DNA from: Arthrobacter sp. MYb227
GTDB taxonomy: Bacteria; Actinomycetota; Actinomycetes; Actinomycetales; Micrococcaceae
Direction of reading: 5' to 3'
Assembly (NCBI RefSeq): GCF_002975435.1
Contig: NZ_PCPT01000002.1
Coordinates: forward strand, 1 to 64,000
Length of the DNA: 64,000 nt
Made by a program: the position numbers and the translations under genes. Positions 52,326-61,446 of this stretch are shown here, piece by piece; position 1 is the first letter of the stretch; every line of letters starts with the position of its first letter. Below the pieces are notes generated by a model, which was given only the letters and a program-made list of their open reading frames with translations, was not told the DNA's origin and searched no databases.

Positions 52326-53792
52326 ATGGCGTTGACTCGTCAACCACACGAAACGTCGAAGGCGAGTATGCCTGGCTATGCCAAAGTCATTGCTGTTTTA
52401 CTAGTTGCGGAGTTTGTCGGCACCTTTGAATCGGCGATGATCTTCATTGCGCTTCCAAGCCTGATGCAAGATTTTCAGGCTGATGCCGCAGCGGTTGGCT
52501 GGGCCGTAACCGCGTTTCTTTTGGTCGCCGCCGCATCGGCAGCAATCTGTGGTCGCCTCGGTGATATCTATGGACGCAAGAAACTCTTGGTGATTGTCCT
52601 GCTGATCTCGGTAGTCGGCTCGATTATCAGCTTCAGCTTTGGTTCGTTGGAGGGCGTCATTATTGGACGTGCCCTGCAGGGCGCCGCCGGTGCCACATTG
52701 CCGCTGTGTTTGGGGCTGGCTCGGGAATCTCTTCCAAAAGCGAAAGTCCCCGGTGTCATTGCACTTATCGCGGGTTCATCATTTCTTGCGGGTGCCGGCG
52801 GAAATCTCATTGCCGGTATTTTGCTTGAAGTTGGAAACTGGCCGGCATTGTTCTTGGTTTCCGGAACCATGGGTGTCATTGCTGCAGCCTTGGTCCTATT
52901 CCTGCTCAACAACACTCACGTTTCACAGGGTACGAACCAAAAAATTGACTACATCGGCGGTATTTTGTTTGCCCCGGCGATTGCGTTGGTCCTATACGGG
53001 CTGACCAACTCCACGGCGTGGGGACTCTTCAGCGGCCGAACCATGGCCTTTGTCCTGGGTGGGCTTGCCGTGGCAGCACTGTGGTGCTGGTGGGAACTGC
53101 GTATTACAAACCCGATGATTAACCTACGGTTGATGCGCGCAAACAAAATGGCTCTGACACAGCTGTGCACGGCAATTCTTGGCATCGGTCCACTCGTTGC
53201 TGTGGGCGTATTGACGCCAATCATCTTGCTTTCACCAAGCACAGATCCGGTGGGCCTAGGGGTCTCACCATCGGTTGGTGGCATGATCATTTTTAGCGCT
53301 GCTGCATTATGCTTTATCGGATCGCCATTTAGTGGCCGGGTTGCTGCCGCAGTGGGGGCTCGCAGAGCCCTACTAGTGGGAATCGTGATCAGCCTTGTTG
53401 GATATGCGGTGATGTTCTGGGCACAACATAATGTCATCACGTTTGTGATTGCCACATACGTGATCTCGATTGGCACGATGTTTGCGTACACCGCATTCCC
53501 GAACCTTGTCGCTGAGGCTGTTCCGGTGCAGAACACCAGTGAGGGAATGGGTATTAATACGGTGACCCGAACCATTTTCATGGCAGTGGGTACCACCGTC
53601 ATCACCATGGCGCTTGCCTCATCGACTGTCGCCGGCAGCACGGTACCAACAGAATCATCGTTCCTTCTGGCGTACATCATCATCGCTTCGACCTGCGTGG
53701 TGAGCTTCTTCTTGGCACTTCGTATCAAGGATGAAGCTGCGGATACAGCTCAAAGCACTGACCTAGCAGAGAAGGTTGCCGCGCTGGATTAA
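52326..53792 (+). CDS. MFS transporter, DHA2-like (tandem copy 1)
   Basis: A 488-residue proton-driven transporter with about fourteen membrane segments. It has the MFS loop 2-3 motif GRLGDIYGRKK and GRALQGAAGATLPLCLGLARE of drug:H+ antiporter family 2. It is closely similar over its whole length to the next gene and identical in length, so the two arose by tandem duplication. In a steroid island it may import steroid or export a catabolic intermediate. The ribosome site is weak (AGGACAC). No substrate can be assigned from sequence. Confidence 0.87.
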   Translation: MALTRQPHETSKASMPGYAKVIAVLLVAEFVGTFESAMIFIALPSLMQDFQADAAAVGWAVTAFLLVAAASAAICGRLGDIYGRKKLLVIVLLISVVGSIISFSFGSLEGVIIGRALQGAAGATLPLCLGLARESLPKAKVPGVIALIAGSSFLAGAGGNLIAGILLEVGNWPALFLVSGTMGVIAAALVLFLLNNTHVSQGTNQKIDYIGGILFAPAIALVLYGLTNSTAWGLFSGRTMAFVLGGLAVAALWCWWELRITNPMINLRLMRANKMALTQLCTAILGIGPLVAVGVLTPIILLSPSTDPVGLGVSPSVGGMIIFSAAALCFIGSPFSGRVAAAVGARRALLVGIVISLVGYAVMFWAQHNVITFVIATYVISIGTMFAYTAFPNLVAEAVPVQNTSEGMGINTVTRTIFMAVGTTVITMALASSTVAGSTVPTESSFLLAYIIIASTCVVSFFLALRIKDEAADTAQSTDLAEKVAALD

Positions 53793-54187
53793 TAGATTTG
53801 CTAGTGCCGGTGGTGAATGTCGTTGCCGTCGGTATTGGCTTGTAGGGAACCACCTCGCACTAGTGCTGGGGGGCCCTCGAATAACGCACAGCACGGAGAA
53901 ATCTGTAGCTGAGCATCTGGGGCGCGAGGTTTAGAGCCATCCCCTCGCGCCACCACGTTACTGGGCCATCTGATAGCTGGGCTCGCCCAGTGACGTGGGC
54001 TAGAAAGCACCAACGCGTAGTGCGTCCCGTCCTTGGAAGGACGCCTATGCTGCCGGTGTTGTCCGTTGCCGGAGCCGCTGCGAACGCGCGAAACCGATTC
54101 GGACTGCTTCTTCTGTACGCATCAAATCAGCACCTGCATTTTGGGGACTGCTTTTCACTCATGCACCAATAACAGATTGGAAACACA
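53793..54187. other. Intergenic between the tandem MFS genes
   Basis: 395 bases with no gene I can support. Two short palindromic patches (around 53940-54000 with CTGGGC/GCCCAG) may mark a terminator of copy 1 and a promoter of copy 2; nothing conclusive. Confidence 0.3.
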
Positions 54188-55654
54188 ATGGCGTCGTTTC
54201 TCCAGAAACAAAACCCGACGACGGTCAAAGCCGCAAGCTATGCCACCATCATCACTGTCCTGATCGCCACGGAACTTGTCGGCACCTTCGAATCGGCAAT
54301 GATCTTCATCGCGATTCCCAGCCTCATGGCCGAATTCAACGCTGATGCTGCAACTGCAGGATGGGCTGCAACCTCATTCTTGCTAGTTGCGGCGGCCTCG
54401 GCTGCCATCTGCGGTCGACTCGGTGACGTGTATGGGCGTAAGCGCATGCTGATCATCGTCATGTCTATCTCGATTGTCGGGTCGATTATCAGCTTCTCTT
54501 CCGGCACCTTGGCCGGCGTGATCATCGGACGTGCCTTCCAGGGTGCAGCCGGTGCGACACTTCCGCTGGGACTGGGCATCGCCCGAGAGTCGCTGCCAAA
54601 GGAAAAGGTTCCCGGAGCGATTGCTCTGGTAGCGGCGGTATCCTTTATTGCCGGTGCCGGTGGTGCCTTGGCGGCCGGAATCTTGCTTGACCTCGGGAAC
54701 TGGAAAGCGCTCTTCTTGGTGTCGGGTGTCTTGGCGTTGATTGCCACGGTCATGGCAGTGTTTATGCTGCGCCCATCGACCGGGCTACCCGAGGTACGCA
54801 AGAAGATTGACTACATTGGTGGGCTGCTGTTTGCTCCGGCCATCGCTTTGATCCTCTACGGACTAACGAACTCCTCGGCCTGGGGCATTACCGACAGCCG
54901 CACGCTTCAGTTCATCTTCGGTGGGCTCGCGGTAGCCGCAATTTGGTGCTGGTGGGAACTGCGTGTCGAAAACCCGATGATCAATTTGCGTCTCTTAAAG
55001 TCAAACAAGATGGCCTTGACTCAGCTGTGTACGGCAATCTTGGGCATTGGCCCGCTAGTTGCGGCATCGATTATCGGTCCAATGATCATGCTCTCACCGG
55101 TTGGCTCACCCGTTGGTCTGGGACTCACCGCTACCATGGGTGGTCTCATTATCTTTGGTGCGTCGTCAATCGCCTTTATCAGCTCGCCGATTAGCGGAAA
55201 GATCGCCGCAGTGTTGGGCGCACGTCAGGCACTTTTGATTGGCATTGTGACCATTACCGTCGGGTTTATTTTCCTCTTCTGGGCCCAGCACGGCCTCGTG
55301 ACCTTCATTATCGCCAAGACCATCATCTTCATTGGCTCGATGTTCGCTTACACCGCGTTCCCGAACCTGGTCGCAGAATCGGTGCCTATGGAAAACACCA
55401 GTGAAGGAATGGGCATCAATACCGTTACCCGAACAATCTTCATGGCCGTGGGCACCACCGTTACGACGATGGCGCTGGCGTCATCGACAGTTCCAGAGAC
55501 TCAGGTTCCCACAGAGGCAGCCTACAGTTTGGCTTACGCGATTATCCTCGGCACCTGTGTTGTCGGCTTCATTTTGGCTTTGCTTATCAAAGACAAAAAG
55601 GTAGAAGCTGCGGCGCCAGAAAATCCGGAGTTGGTATCTTCGCTTGAAGGATAA
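54188..55654 (+). CDS. MFS transporter, DHA2-like (tandem copy 2)
   Basis: A 488-residue paralogue of the gene at 52326. It keeps ELVGTFESAMIFIAIPSLM, GRLGDVYGRKR, TLPLGLGIARESLP and the near-identical TAFPNLVAESVPMENTSEGM block, with changes concentrated in loops and the C-terminal tail. Divergence of the copies may reflect different but related substrates, for example two steroids, or uptake versus efflux. The ribosome site GGAAACACA precedes the ATG. It ends before a strong hairpin. Confidence 0.87.
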   Translation: MASFLQKQNPTTVKAASYATIITVLIATELVGTFESAMIFIAIPSLMAEFNADAATAGWAATSFLLVAAASAAICGRLGDVYGRKRMLIIVMSISIVGSIISFSSGTLAGVIIGRAFQGAAGATLPLGLGIARESLPKEKVPGAIALVAAVSFIAGAGGALAAGILLDLGNWKALFLVSGVLALIATVMAVFMLRPSTGLPEVRKKIDYIGGLLFAPAIALILYGLTNSSAWGITDSRTLQFIFGGLAVAAIWCWWELRVENPMINLRLLKSNKMALTQLCTAILGIGPLVAASIIGPMIMLSPVGSPVGLGLTATMGGLIIFGASSIAFISSPISGKIAAVLGARQALLIGIVTITVGFIFLFWAQHGLVTFIIAKTIIFIGSMFAYTAFPNLVAESVPMENTSEGMGINTVTRTIFMAVGTTVTTMALASSTVPETQVPTEAAYSLAYAIILGTCVVGFILALLIKDKKVEAAAPENPELVSSLEG

Positions 55655-55754
55655 GGCGCCGGACTAGGGGGGTGCTAGCTGGGGAGCTCTTTTCCGTTGG
55701 TAGCTTGCATACGTAGCGGAAGATAGAACTTCATAGTATTACCTCTAGAACACC

Positions 55755-55792
55755 TAGGAGGGCTCCTGCGACAATGCGCGGGAGCCCTCCTA
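55755..55792 (+). terminator. Terminator after the second MFS gene
   Basis: TAGGAGGGCTCC (55755-55766) pairs perfectly with GGAGCCCTCCTA (55781-55792). Confidence 0.75.
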
Positions 55793-55867
55793 TGATGTAA
55801 AAACTGTCTATTTTTGTAATCTCGGTGAAGAGCTGAAGGAAGACTGAAATCCTCTTAGCTTCCTCGG

Positions 55868-57052
55868 CTAACCGTCAAAGCGTTTGATCAAAGCAGCCAA
55901 TGCCTGTCCGCCTCCGATACACATCGTGACAACCCCATATTCAAGGTTTCGGCGTTTGAGGTCTTTTGCCGCACGTAACAGCAAAATGGCACCGGTTGCC
56001 CCAATCGGATGCCCCAATGCGATGGCTCCACCGTAGGGATTGGTTCGTTCGGGATCTAACCTGGCATCACGGATAACCGCAAGCGCCTGAGAGGCAAAAG
56101 CCTCATTGAGTTCGATGGTATCGATGTCTTTGGGACTCAACCCGGTTTCGGCAAAAAGCTTGTGCAGGGCCAATGCCGGGGCAAATCCCATGATGCTGGG
56201 ATCCAACGCGGCCGTGGTGACATGTTCCAAGGTAGCTAATCCAGTGAGACCCTGCTCGCGAACCAGACTCTGGGACATGAGGACTACCGCGGCAGCTCCG
56301 TCGTTGATACCCGAGGCATTGCCTGCGGTGACCGTGCCGTCGGCCCGAAATGCTGGACGTAGCGACGAGAGGCTTTCAATGGTTGTCTCGGCACGTGGAT
56401 GCTCATCAAAGCTCACGGTAATCGGCTTGCCGCCCTCAATAGTGAACTCCGCAATTTCCTCGGAAAACGCGGATTTTGCCTCAGGTGTCGCTGCCCGTCG
56501 TTGGCTTTCGGCAGCAAACTCATCTTGGTCATGGCGTGAAACACCGTACTTTGATGCCACATTTTCAGCGGTAATACCCATATGCTGGCTGCTAAAAGGA
56601 TCGGTCAACATGGCAAGGGTGCCATCGAGTAACTTCCTGTCACCCAACCGGGAGTTATTTCGAGCATTGAAGTCCAAGAACGGCATGCGAGACATTGATT
56701 CGGTGCCACCGGCAACGATTGCTTGAGCCGAGCCCCACGCTAGCTGCTGGGCACCGGACCAGATTGCCTGTAAGCCGCTACCGCAGAGTCGATTTACCGT
56801 GAATGCGGGAGTCGACACGGGTAGACCCGCTCCCAACGCGACCCGGCGGGCAATATAAGCATCGGCACCTACCTGCCCGACACATCCCATCACCACCTCA
56901 TCAATGCTCTCGGGGCTAACACCGCTACGAGCCATTGCTTCACGAGCTGCAAAGGCGCCTAACTCATGGGCGGGAACAGATTTGAGGCTTCCGCCGTATC
57001 GACCCACCGGTGTTCGTGCTCCGTTGACAATGACAATTTTTTCTTTGAGCAA
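55868..57052 (-). CDS. Thiolase (acetyl-CoA acyltransferase)
   Basis: A 394-residue degradative-type thiolase that removes acetyl-CoA from a beta-ketoacyl-CoA. The acylated Cys is in VNRLCGSGLQAIWSG (about residue 89). The His region is GGAIALGHPIGATGAILLLR, and the second Cys is in VTMCIGGGQA. The start is TTG at 57052, with AAAGGA seven bases upstream. A palindrome-like element TTTAG-N11-CTAAA (57076-57096) lies upstream. In this island it may act in side-chain or CD-ring breakdown (FadA5/FadA6 type); the thiolase at 63154 is a second candidate for the same role. Confidence 0.9.
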   Translation of the reverse strand: MLKEKIVIVNGARTPVGRYGGSLKSVPAHELGAFAAREAMARSGVSPESIDEVVMGCVGQVGADAYIARRVALGAGLPVSTPAFTVNRLCGSGLQAIWSGAQQLAWGSAQAIVAGGTESMSRMPFLDFNARNNSRLGDRKLLDGTLAMLTDPFSSQHMGITAENVASKYGVSRHDQDEFAAESQRRAATPEAKSAFSEEIAEFTIEGGKPITVSFDEHPRAETTIESLSSLRPAFRADGTVTAGNASGINDGAAAVVLMSQSLVREQGLTGLATLEHVTTAALDPSIMGFAPALALHKLFAETGLSPKDIDTIELNEAFASQALAVIRDARLDPERTNPYGGAIALGHPIGATGAILLLRAAKDLKRRNLEYGVVTMCIGGGQALAALIKRFDG

Positions 57053-57075
57053 GGAGCTTTCCTTTGGCTAGCTGG

Positions 57076-57096
57076 GTTTAAAGTTTAGACAGGCAC
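57076..57096. promoter_or_regulatory. Imperfect palindrome upstream of thiolase
   Basis: TTTAGACAGG-C-ACTGCCTAAA reads as an inverted repeat with few mismatches, 24 bases before the TTG start. Candidate operator for an unidentified regulator. Confidence 0.35.
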
Positions 57097-57313
57097 TGCC
57101 TAAATGCAGAGCCCAGAACATAGAGCGCTATCCGTTGTATCGATAGACCGCCCTTCTTATCTGGGCACGCTACGAAATTGGCGGGGATTGGTGTGTGGGT
57201 GATCCCGCTGTTTGGGATTCTTCCCCCGTAACTGGCCATGTCCGGTGACTATTGAAACTAAACATCAGTAGGTGTCATTGCCCTGCGAGGGGAATACAAA
57301 AGACCGGAATTAC

Positions 57314-58084
57314 ATGCTTTCTGAACTTGCTTTTTTCTCATTTGTTGAACTTGCCGATGCGTCCTTGCACGGCGAGTACAACCGTTGGCATCAACTTGAT
57401 CACCGCCCGGAAAATCTTGCCCTGCCAGGGGTCGCCTGGGGGGATCGCTGGCAACGTGTTCAGGAGCCGGGTCTAGGGCTGAAACATGATCCGGTCTTTG
57501 CCGGTACGGACTTTGTGGCAATGTATTGGTTCCGGTCTCCAATTCGGGAAAGCGTCGCGGAATGGGACAAGCTGGGAGAAGCTTCGTTCCAATGGGGCCG
57601 CGGACCGATTATTCCCGGGGTTGAACGTCGCCTGCTGGCATTTTTCCGTCCGGTTAAGGGTTATGTAGCACCGCGGGTTTTGGTCAATGCCGATGTTCTT
57701 CCCTACCGGCCTAACCGCGGAATGCATATAACGCTGACTCGTTATGAGGAGCCACACGGATTGGCCGCTCATGAGTGCTTTGGTTGGGAAGACCGTCGAG
57801 TCATGCCGGGGTTGCTTGAGGTCGATGGTGTTGCCGGTGGGTGGACCTTTTCCTTTAGTCACGCGCAACAGCACACTACCTTGCCGTTTGCCGAAACAGT
57901 GACGCATCAGCCAGGGGAACTGCGCATCCGCTTGCTGTACTTGGATGGTGAACCTGAAGAAACCGGTGCGGCAATACGAGAAGCCGAACAGCGGATAACC
58001 GGGGAAGCTGCTGCACCAACTCAGGCGGGCGAGGTACTCTTTGCCTCGACGCTCAGCACAATTACTCCTTGGAGGGACTGGTGA
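57314..58084 (+). CDS. Unrecognised protein with two dimeric alpha-beta-barrel-like halves
   Basis: 256 residues from the ATG at 57314 (ribosome site poor; an upstream TTG frame begins at 57272). It is not a family I can name. The N-terminal EYNRWHQLDHRPENLALPG and the later FECFGWEDRRVM-like part resemble EthD/dimeric alpha-beta barrel proteins, and LVNADVLPYRPNRGMHITLT could begin a second repeat (about residues 120-210). There are no transmembrane segments or signal peptide. Its stop overlaps the next start (GTGA), so it forms a coupled pair with a SnoaL-like protein, a pairing seen for isomerases or small-substrate-binding proteins. A steroid intermediate is a possible ligand (inference). 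Confidence 0.7.
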   Translation: MLSELAFFSFVELADASLHGEYNRWHQLDHRPENLALPGVAWGDRWQRVQEPGLGLKHDPVFAGTDFVAMYWFRSPIRESVAEWDKLGEASFQWGRGPIIPGVERRLLAFFRPVKGYVAPRVLVNADVLPYRPNRGMHITLTRYEEPHGLAAHECFGWEDRRVMPGLLEVDGVAGGWTFSFSHAQQHTTLPFAETVTHQPGELRIRLLYLDGEPEETGAAIREAEQRITGEAAAPTQAGEVLFASTLSTITPWRDW

Positions 58085-58527
58085 AAAGCGTTGAAGAGCG
58101 TTTGCGAGCGTTAGAAGATCGCGCCGAAATCGTCGACCTGATTGCCAGCTACGGGCCACATGCGGACTCCGGAAACGGACGGGCAATTGAGGAGATGTGG
58201 GATGCGCAGGGCACTTACAGCTTTGACACCACGACCCTTGAGCATTCGCAGCTTGCCGGGTTGGTTGATTTTGAAACGCACCAAAACTATATGGCCGCGG
58301 GCTGCGCCCATATTCTCACGCCTCCCACGGTTCGAGTTGATGGTGATTGTGCGGTGGCGATTAACTACTCTTTAGTCTTTGTTAACCGTGAGGAACCGTG
58401 GCTTGCCGAACGCGTTAGTTCAAACCGCTGGCACTTGGTTCGCACCGAGGTGGGTTGGCGCGTCGCAAAACGTGAGAACCGGTTATTGACCGGAAATCCA
58501 AAAGCCTGGGAACTTCTGTCCAGATAA
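58081..58527 (+). CDS. SnoaL-like / NTF2-fold protein
   Basis: 148 residues starting at GTG 58081, a few bases after TTGGAGGGA and overlapping the upstream stop by four bases. The pattern RLRALEDRAEIVDLIASYGP near the N terminus, followed by an HADSGNGRAIEEMW segment and a C-terminal TEVGWRVAKRENRLLTGNP, fits the SnoaL-like polyketide cyclase/dehydratase fold of the NTF2 superfamily, which includes ketosteroid isomerases. No catalytic residue can be assigned safely. It is coupled to the unknown protein at 57314 in the steroid island. Confidence 0.75.
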   Translation: MKSVEERLRALEDRAEIVDLIASYGPHADSGNGRAIEEMWDAQGTYSFDTTTLEHSQLAGLVDFETHQNYMAAGCAHILTPPTVRVDGDCAVAINYSLVFVNREEPWLAERVSSNRWHLVRTEVGWRVAKRENRLLTGNPKAWELLSR

Positions 58528-58579
58528 CAGCTGGTCTATGAAGGGTTCCTGAGCCAATCCTGATAAGGCTGAGCTCAGT

Positions 58580-58635
58580 AAATGATTGATGGGTTGCTTC
58601 CCGCCTTGTAGGGGGAGACAACCCATCAATCATTT
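58580..58635. terminator. Bidirectional terminator between SnoaL-like and OYE genes
   Basis: AAATGATTGATGGGTTG (58580-58596) pairs perfectly with CAACCCATCAATCATTT (58619-58635), between convergent genes. Confidence 0.85.
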
Positions 58636-58653
58636 GGTAGGGGAGTTCTCTGA

Positions 58654-59868
58654 CTAGATTCCCGAATACTGGTTAAAGCGGCTCAGTGGGGTCTCTCCGG
58701 ACTCGGCCAGCTTTTCTAAGGAGTGCAGCCGCGGTCCTAGTGCACTGCCGTAGCGCTGGTGCCAGTGATCAAATTCGTCGGTGGCGTGGCTGCGGCGCGC
58801 ATGATGAACCCAATTGGGGTTATCAAGCATTTCTCGTCCGAGTAACACAATGTCCGTGTAGCCTTCCTCGATCAGGAGGCTAGCCTGTTCCGGGTCGACA
58901 ATGAACCCAACACAGGCAACTACCGCACCGGTTTGCTTCTTGAGCTCGCGTGCAAAATCGGCATGGAATGAGAACCCGCGACGCACGCGGGTGTCGGTTG
59001 AACGATCCGCGCTGATCCCGCCTGATGAGGTGTCGATGACATCGACGCCGGCAGCTACCGCACACCGTGCAAATTCGACCACGTCGTGCAGTCCCATGCC
59101 GCCTTCGGTCGCGCCGTCAACCGCAGAAACGCGATAGGAAAGAATCGTTTCATCGCCAAGTGCCTCACGTACGGCGCGAATTACTTCCAAGGGATAACGC
59201 ATGCGCCTTTCGGCGTCCCCACCATAGGCATCGGTTCGTTGATTGGAAATCGGAGAGAGGAAAGAGTGTAGTAAGTATCCGTGGGCACCGTGCAACTCGA
59301 TGAATCGGAAACCTGCACTGCGGGCCCGACGTGCGGCATCCGCCCATTGTTCGATGGACGCGGCAATCTCATCCGCGGTGAGTTCATGAGGTATCTGCCA
59401 ACCCTCGGGACCCGCTGGTATTGATGAAGGACCGATAACCGGCCAGGGAGGTAACCCCATCGCCGCATCCGTATCGTCTAAGGGCGCGCCGGCAAACCAG
59501 GGCTCACGCACAGCGGCGCGACGCCCCGCATGACTGAGTTGGATCCCGGGGACCGAACCATTCGATTCGAGGAGGGACGCAATTCGGCGCATGCCCTCAA
59601 GCTGTTCATCCTTCCACAGCCCCAAATCGTGATGGGAGATGCGTCCTCGGGGCTCGATGGCTGTGGCCTCGACGATGACCAGGCCGGCCCCGCCCAGGGC
59701 AAAACGACCCAGATGTGCCAGATGGAAGTCGGAGACCATTCCGTCAACGGAACCATACATACACATGGGTGAGACCCCAGCACGCAACGGAAGGGTAGTG
59801 CCACGAATTGTTAGTGGCGCAAAGAGCGCCCGGGCACGGGGTTCTACGGAGTCCACGTCATTGTTCAT
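58654..59868 (-). CDS. Old Yellow Enzyme (YqjM-like NADPH:flavin oxidoreductase)
   Basis: A 404-residue FMN ene-reductase. Barrel landmarks are LFAPLTIRGTTLPLRAGVSP with MCMYG (the Cys region that tunes FMN in YqjM-type enzymes), GIQLSHAGRRAAV, GFRFIELHGAHGYLLHSFLS with the substrate-binding His pair, and SNQRTDAYGGDAERRMRYP. No C-terminal Fe-S cluster, unlike the homologue at 47793. I chose ATG 59868 because family similarity begins just after it; the ribosome site is weak. A GTGGGATGAA word lies 51 bases upstream (59919-59928). Likely reduces an unsaturated steroid or enone. Confidence 0.88.
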   Translation of the reverse strand: MNNDVDSVEPRARALFAPLTIRGTTLPLRAGVSPMCMYGSVDGMVSDFHLAHLGRFALGGAGLVIVEATAIEPRGRISHHDLGLWKDEQLEGMRRIASLLESNGSVPGIQLSHAGRRAAVREPWFAGAPLDDTDAAMGLPPWPVIGPSSIPAGPEGWQIPHELTADEIAASIEQWADAARRARSAGFRFIELHGAHGYLLHSFLSPISNQRTDAYGGDAERRMRYPLEVIRAVREALGDETILSYRVSAVDGATEGGMGLHDVVEFARCAVAAGVDVIDTSSGGISADRSTDTRVRRGFSFHADFARELKKQTGAVVACVGFIVDPEQASLLIEEGYTDIVLLGREMLDNPNWVHHARRSHATDEFDHWHQRYGSALGPRLHSLEKLAESGETPLSRFNQYSGI

Positions 59869-59944
59869 GATGACACTGTACGAATCATCGAGATTTCTTT
59901 TTCGGCTAGGCCCGGTGGGTGGGATGAACCTATTCGCACCATGT

Positions 59945-61372
59945 TTATGCCTTAACTTGGGCGAGGGGTTTGGGTTCAGAGACGTGTGAATTCGCGGGCA
60001 GCAGTAAGGCAAGCAAAGCGGCCAAGGCGCAACTTGAAGCCAGTGCTGCGAAGGCAATAGACAGTCCTACCTCACCGATATGCTCGGTACCAGCGGAGCT
60101 GATAGCAAATGTTGAGACTACTAACCCGAACACGGCGCTGGCCACCGCACCGGAAAGCGTGCGAAGTAAAGAATTGATTCCATTGGCCGCAGCGGCCTGA
60201 GCTCGCGGAACATAACTCATGATCAATGCCGGCATTGCGGCAAAACTGAGCGCCGTCCCGACCCCCACCAATGTTGCACCAACAATGATTCCGGTCAGAC
60301 TGTCGCGGACGAAGAATCGGAAAATAAATGCCAGAGCCATCACCGCGGAGCCCAGCGCAAGTACCATCCGCCCCTCGAATCGATTCAGTAGCATGCCGGC
60401 AACTGGGGAAAGCGAAGCCATTGCAAGCGCCGCAGGCACCATGGTGAGTCCGGCGACCGCAGGGCCAAGAGCCAGCCCCGCGCCGATCCCTTGTGGGGCC
60501 TGAACTTCATGAACGGTCAGTAGATGATTGCCAAACATGCCGAGGGCCGCAAAAAAAGTTGCCAGATTAGTTTGAAAAACTGGCCGTCGAAACGCTGTCC
60601 GAAGGTCGATCACCGCTTGTGGATGCCGTAACTGGTGAGGAACCCAGACGAGGAATGCCAGTAAGCCAAGTACCGCCAGGGAGAGCACCGCGGTGCTGGA
60701 CCAACCCCAGGCTCCTCCCTTGGAAATCATCAGCAGTGCGCTGGCCAGCACCACTGCCAATAGCATTGCCCCGATGAAATCGAATCTTCCACCGGCGTAT
60801 TGATTAGTCTCATGGACAATAAAGAACATGCAGGTACCGGCAAGCAAGCCGGCGCACACCGTGAACCAAAACAACGCTGCAACCCCAAAGGATTCACTAA
60901 GTGCGCCGGAGAGTAAAAGCCCGGCTGCCGACCCAACACCCAGAGTCCCGCTCATCAGCCCGACCGCTGAACCTGCGCGTTGCGGTGGCAAGATCTCGCG
61001 AAGCAGAGACATTCCGATGGGGACGATGGAACTTGCAAAACCCTGTAAGGCCCGTCCCACTAATACCCATGCAAAAGTCATTCCGCAGGCAGCGATCAGC
61101 GCACCGGAAACAAGTAGGCCGATAGATAGTAAAAGCAGGCGACGCCTGCCGTACATGTCGGCCATGCGGGTCAGTACCGGGGTGGCAACGGTGCCGGTAA
61201 GCAAGGTGATAGTGACGATCCACGTCGCATCGTTTGCTGAGATTTCTAAGGTCTCGGCCATGATGCCCAAAGACGGCACAAAGAGCGTGAATTGCAAGGA
61301 AGTGAGCATTCCGCTTGCCGCAAGGATTGCCACGGTAAGCCGGTGCGCACGGGTGGTCTGGCTTTGGTGCAT
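59945..61372 (-). CDS. MFS transporter (DHA2-like)
   Basis: About 475 residues with twelve to fourteen membrane helices. The antiporter motifs TRMADMYGRRRLLLLSIG and GRALQGFASSIVPIGMSLLRE are present. It differs clearly from the tandem MFS pair at 52326-55654. The start at ATG 61372 has no clear ribosome site, and the open frame runs upstream into the thioesterase gene, so the true start may be elsewhere by up to about 25 codons. It lies 74 bases downstream of the thioesterase stop and is probably co-transcribed with it. The substrate is unknown; steroid or acid transport is plausible. Confidence 0.84.
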   Translation of the reverse strand: MHQSQTTRAHRLTVAILAASGMLTSLQFTLFVPSLGIMAETLEISANDATWIVTITLLTGTVATPVLTRMADMYGRRRLLLLSIGLLVSGALIAACGMTFAWVLVGRALQGFASSIVPIGMSLLREILPPQRAGSAVGLMSGTLGVGSAAGLLLSGALSESFGVAALFWFTVCAGLLAGTCMFFIVHETNQYAGGRFDFIGAMLLAVVLASALLMISKGGAWGWSSTAVLSLAVLGLLAFLVWVPHQLRHPQAVIDLRTAFRRPVFQTNLATFFAALGMFGNHLLTVHEVQAPQGIGAGLALGPAVAGLTMVPAALAMASLSPVAGMLLNRFEGRMVLALGSAVMALAFIFRFFVRDSLTGIIVGATLVGVGTALSFAAMPALIMSYVPRAQAAAANGINSLLRTLSGAVASAVFGLVVSTFAISSAGTEHIGEVGLSIAFAALASSCALAALLALLLPANSHVSEPKPLAQVKA

Positions 61373-61446
61373 CTGGAGGGTTGGTCCAATCGTTAAGTCG
61401 TGTTCAAGGCCTGCGCTCGCCGGGGTGGGTTGGGATTCTTTGTGGG

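Noticed and set aside
52091-52429. 112-codon + strand open frame overlapping the first MFS gene
   Set aside because: It would overlap the MFS start by about 100 bases in another frame, with no ribosome site or family similarity.
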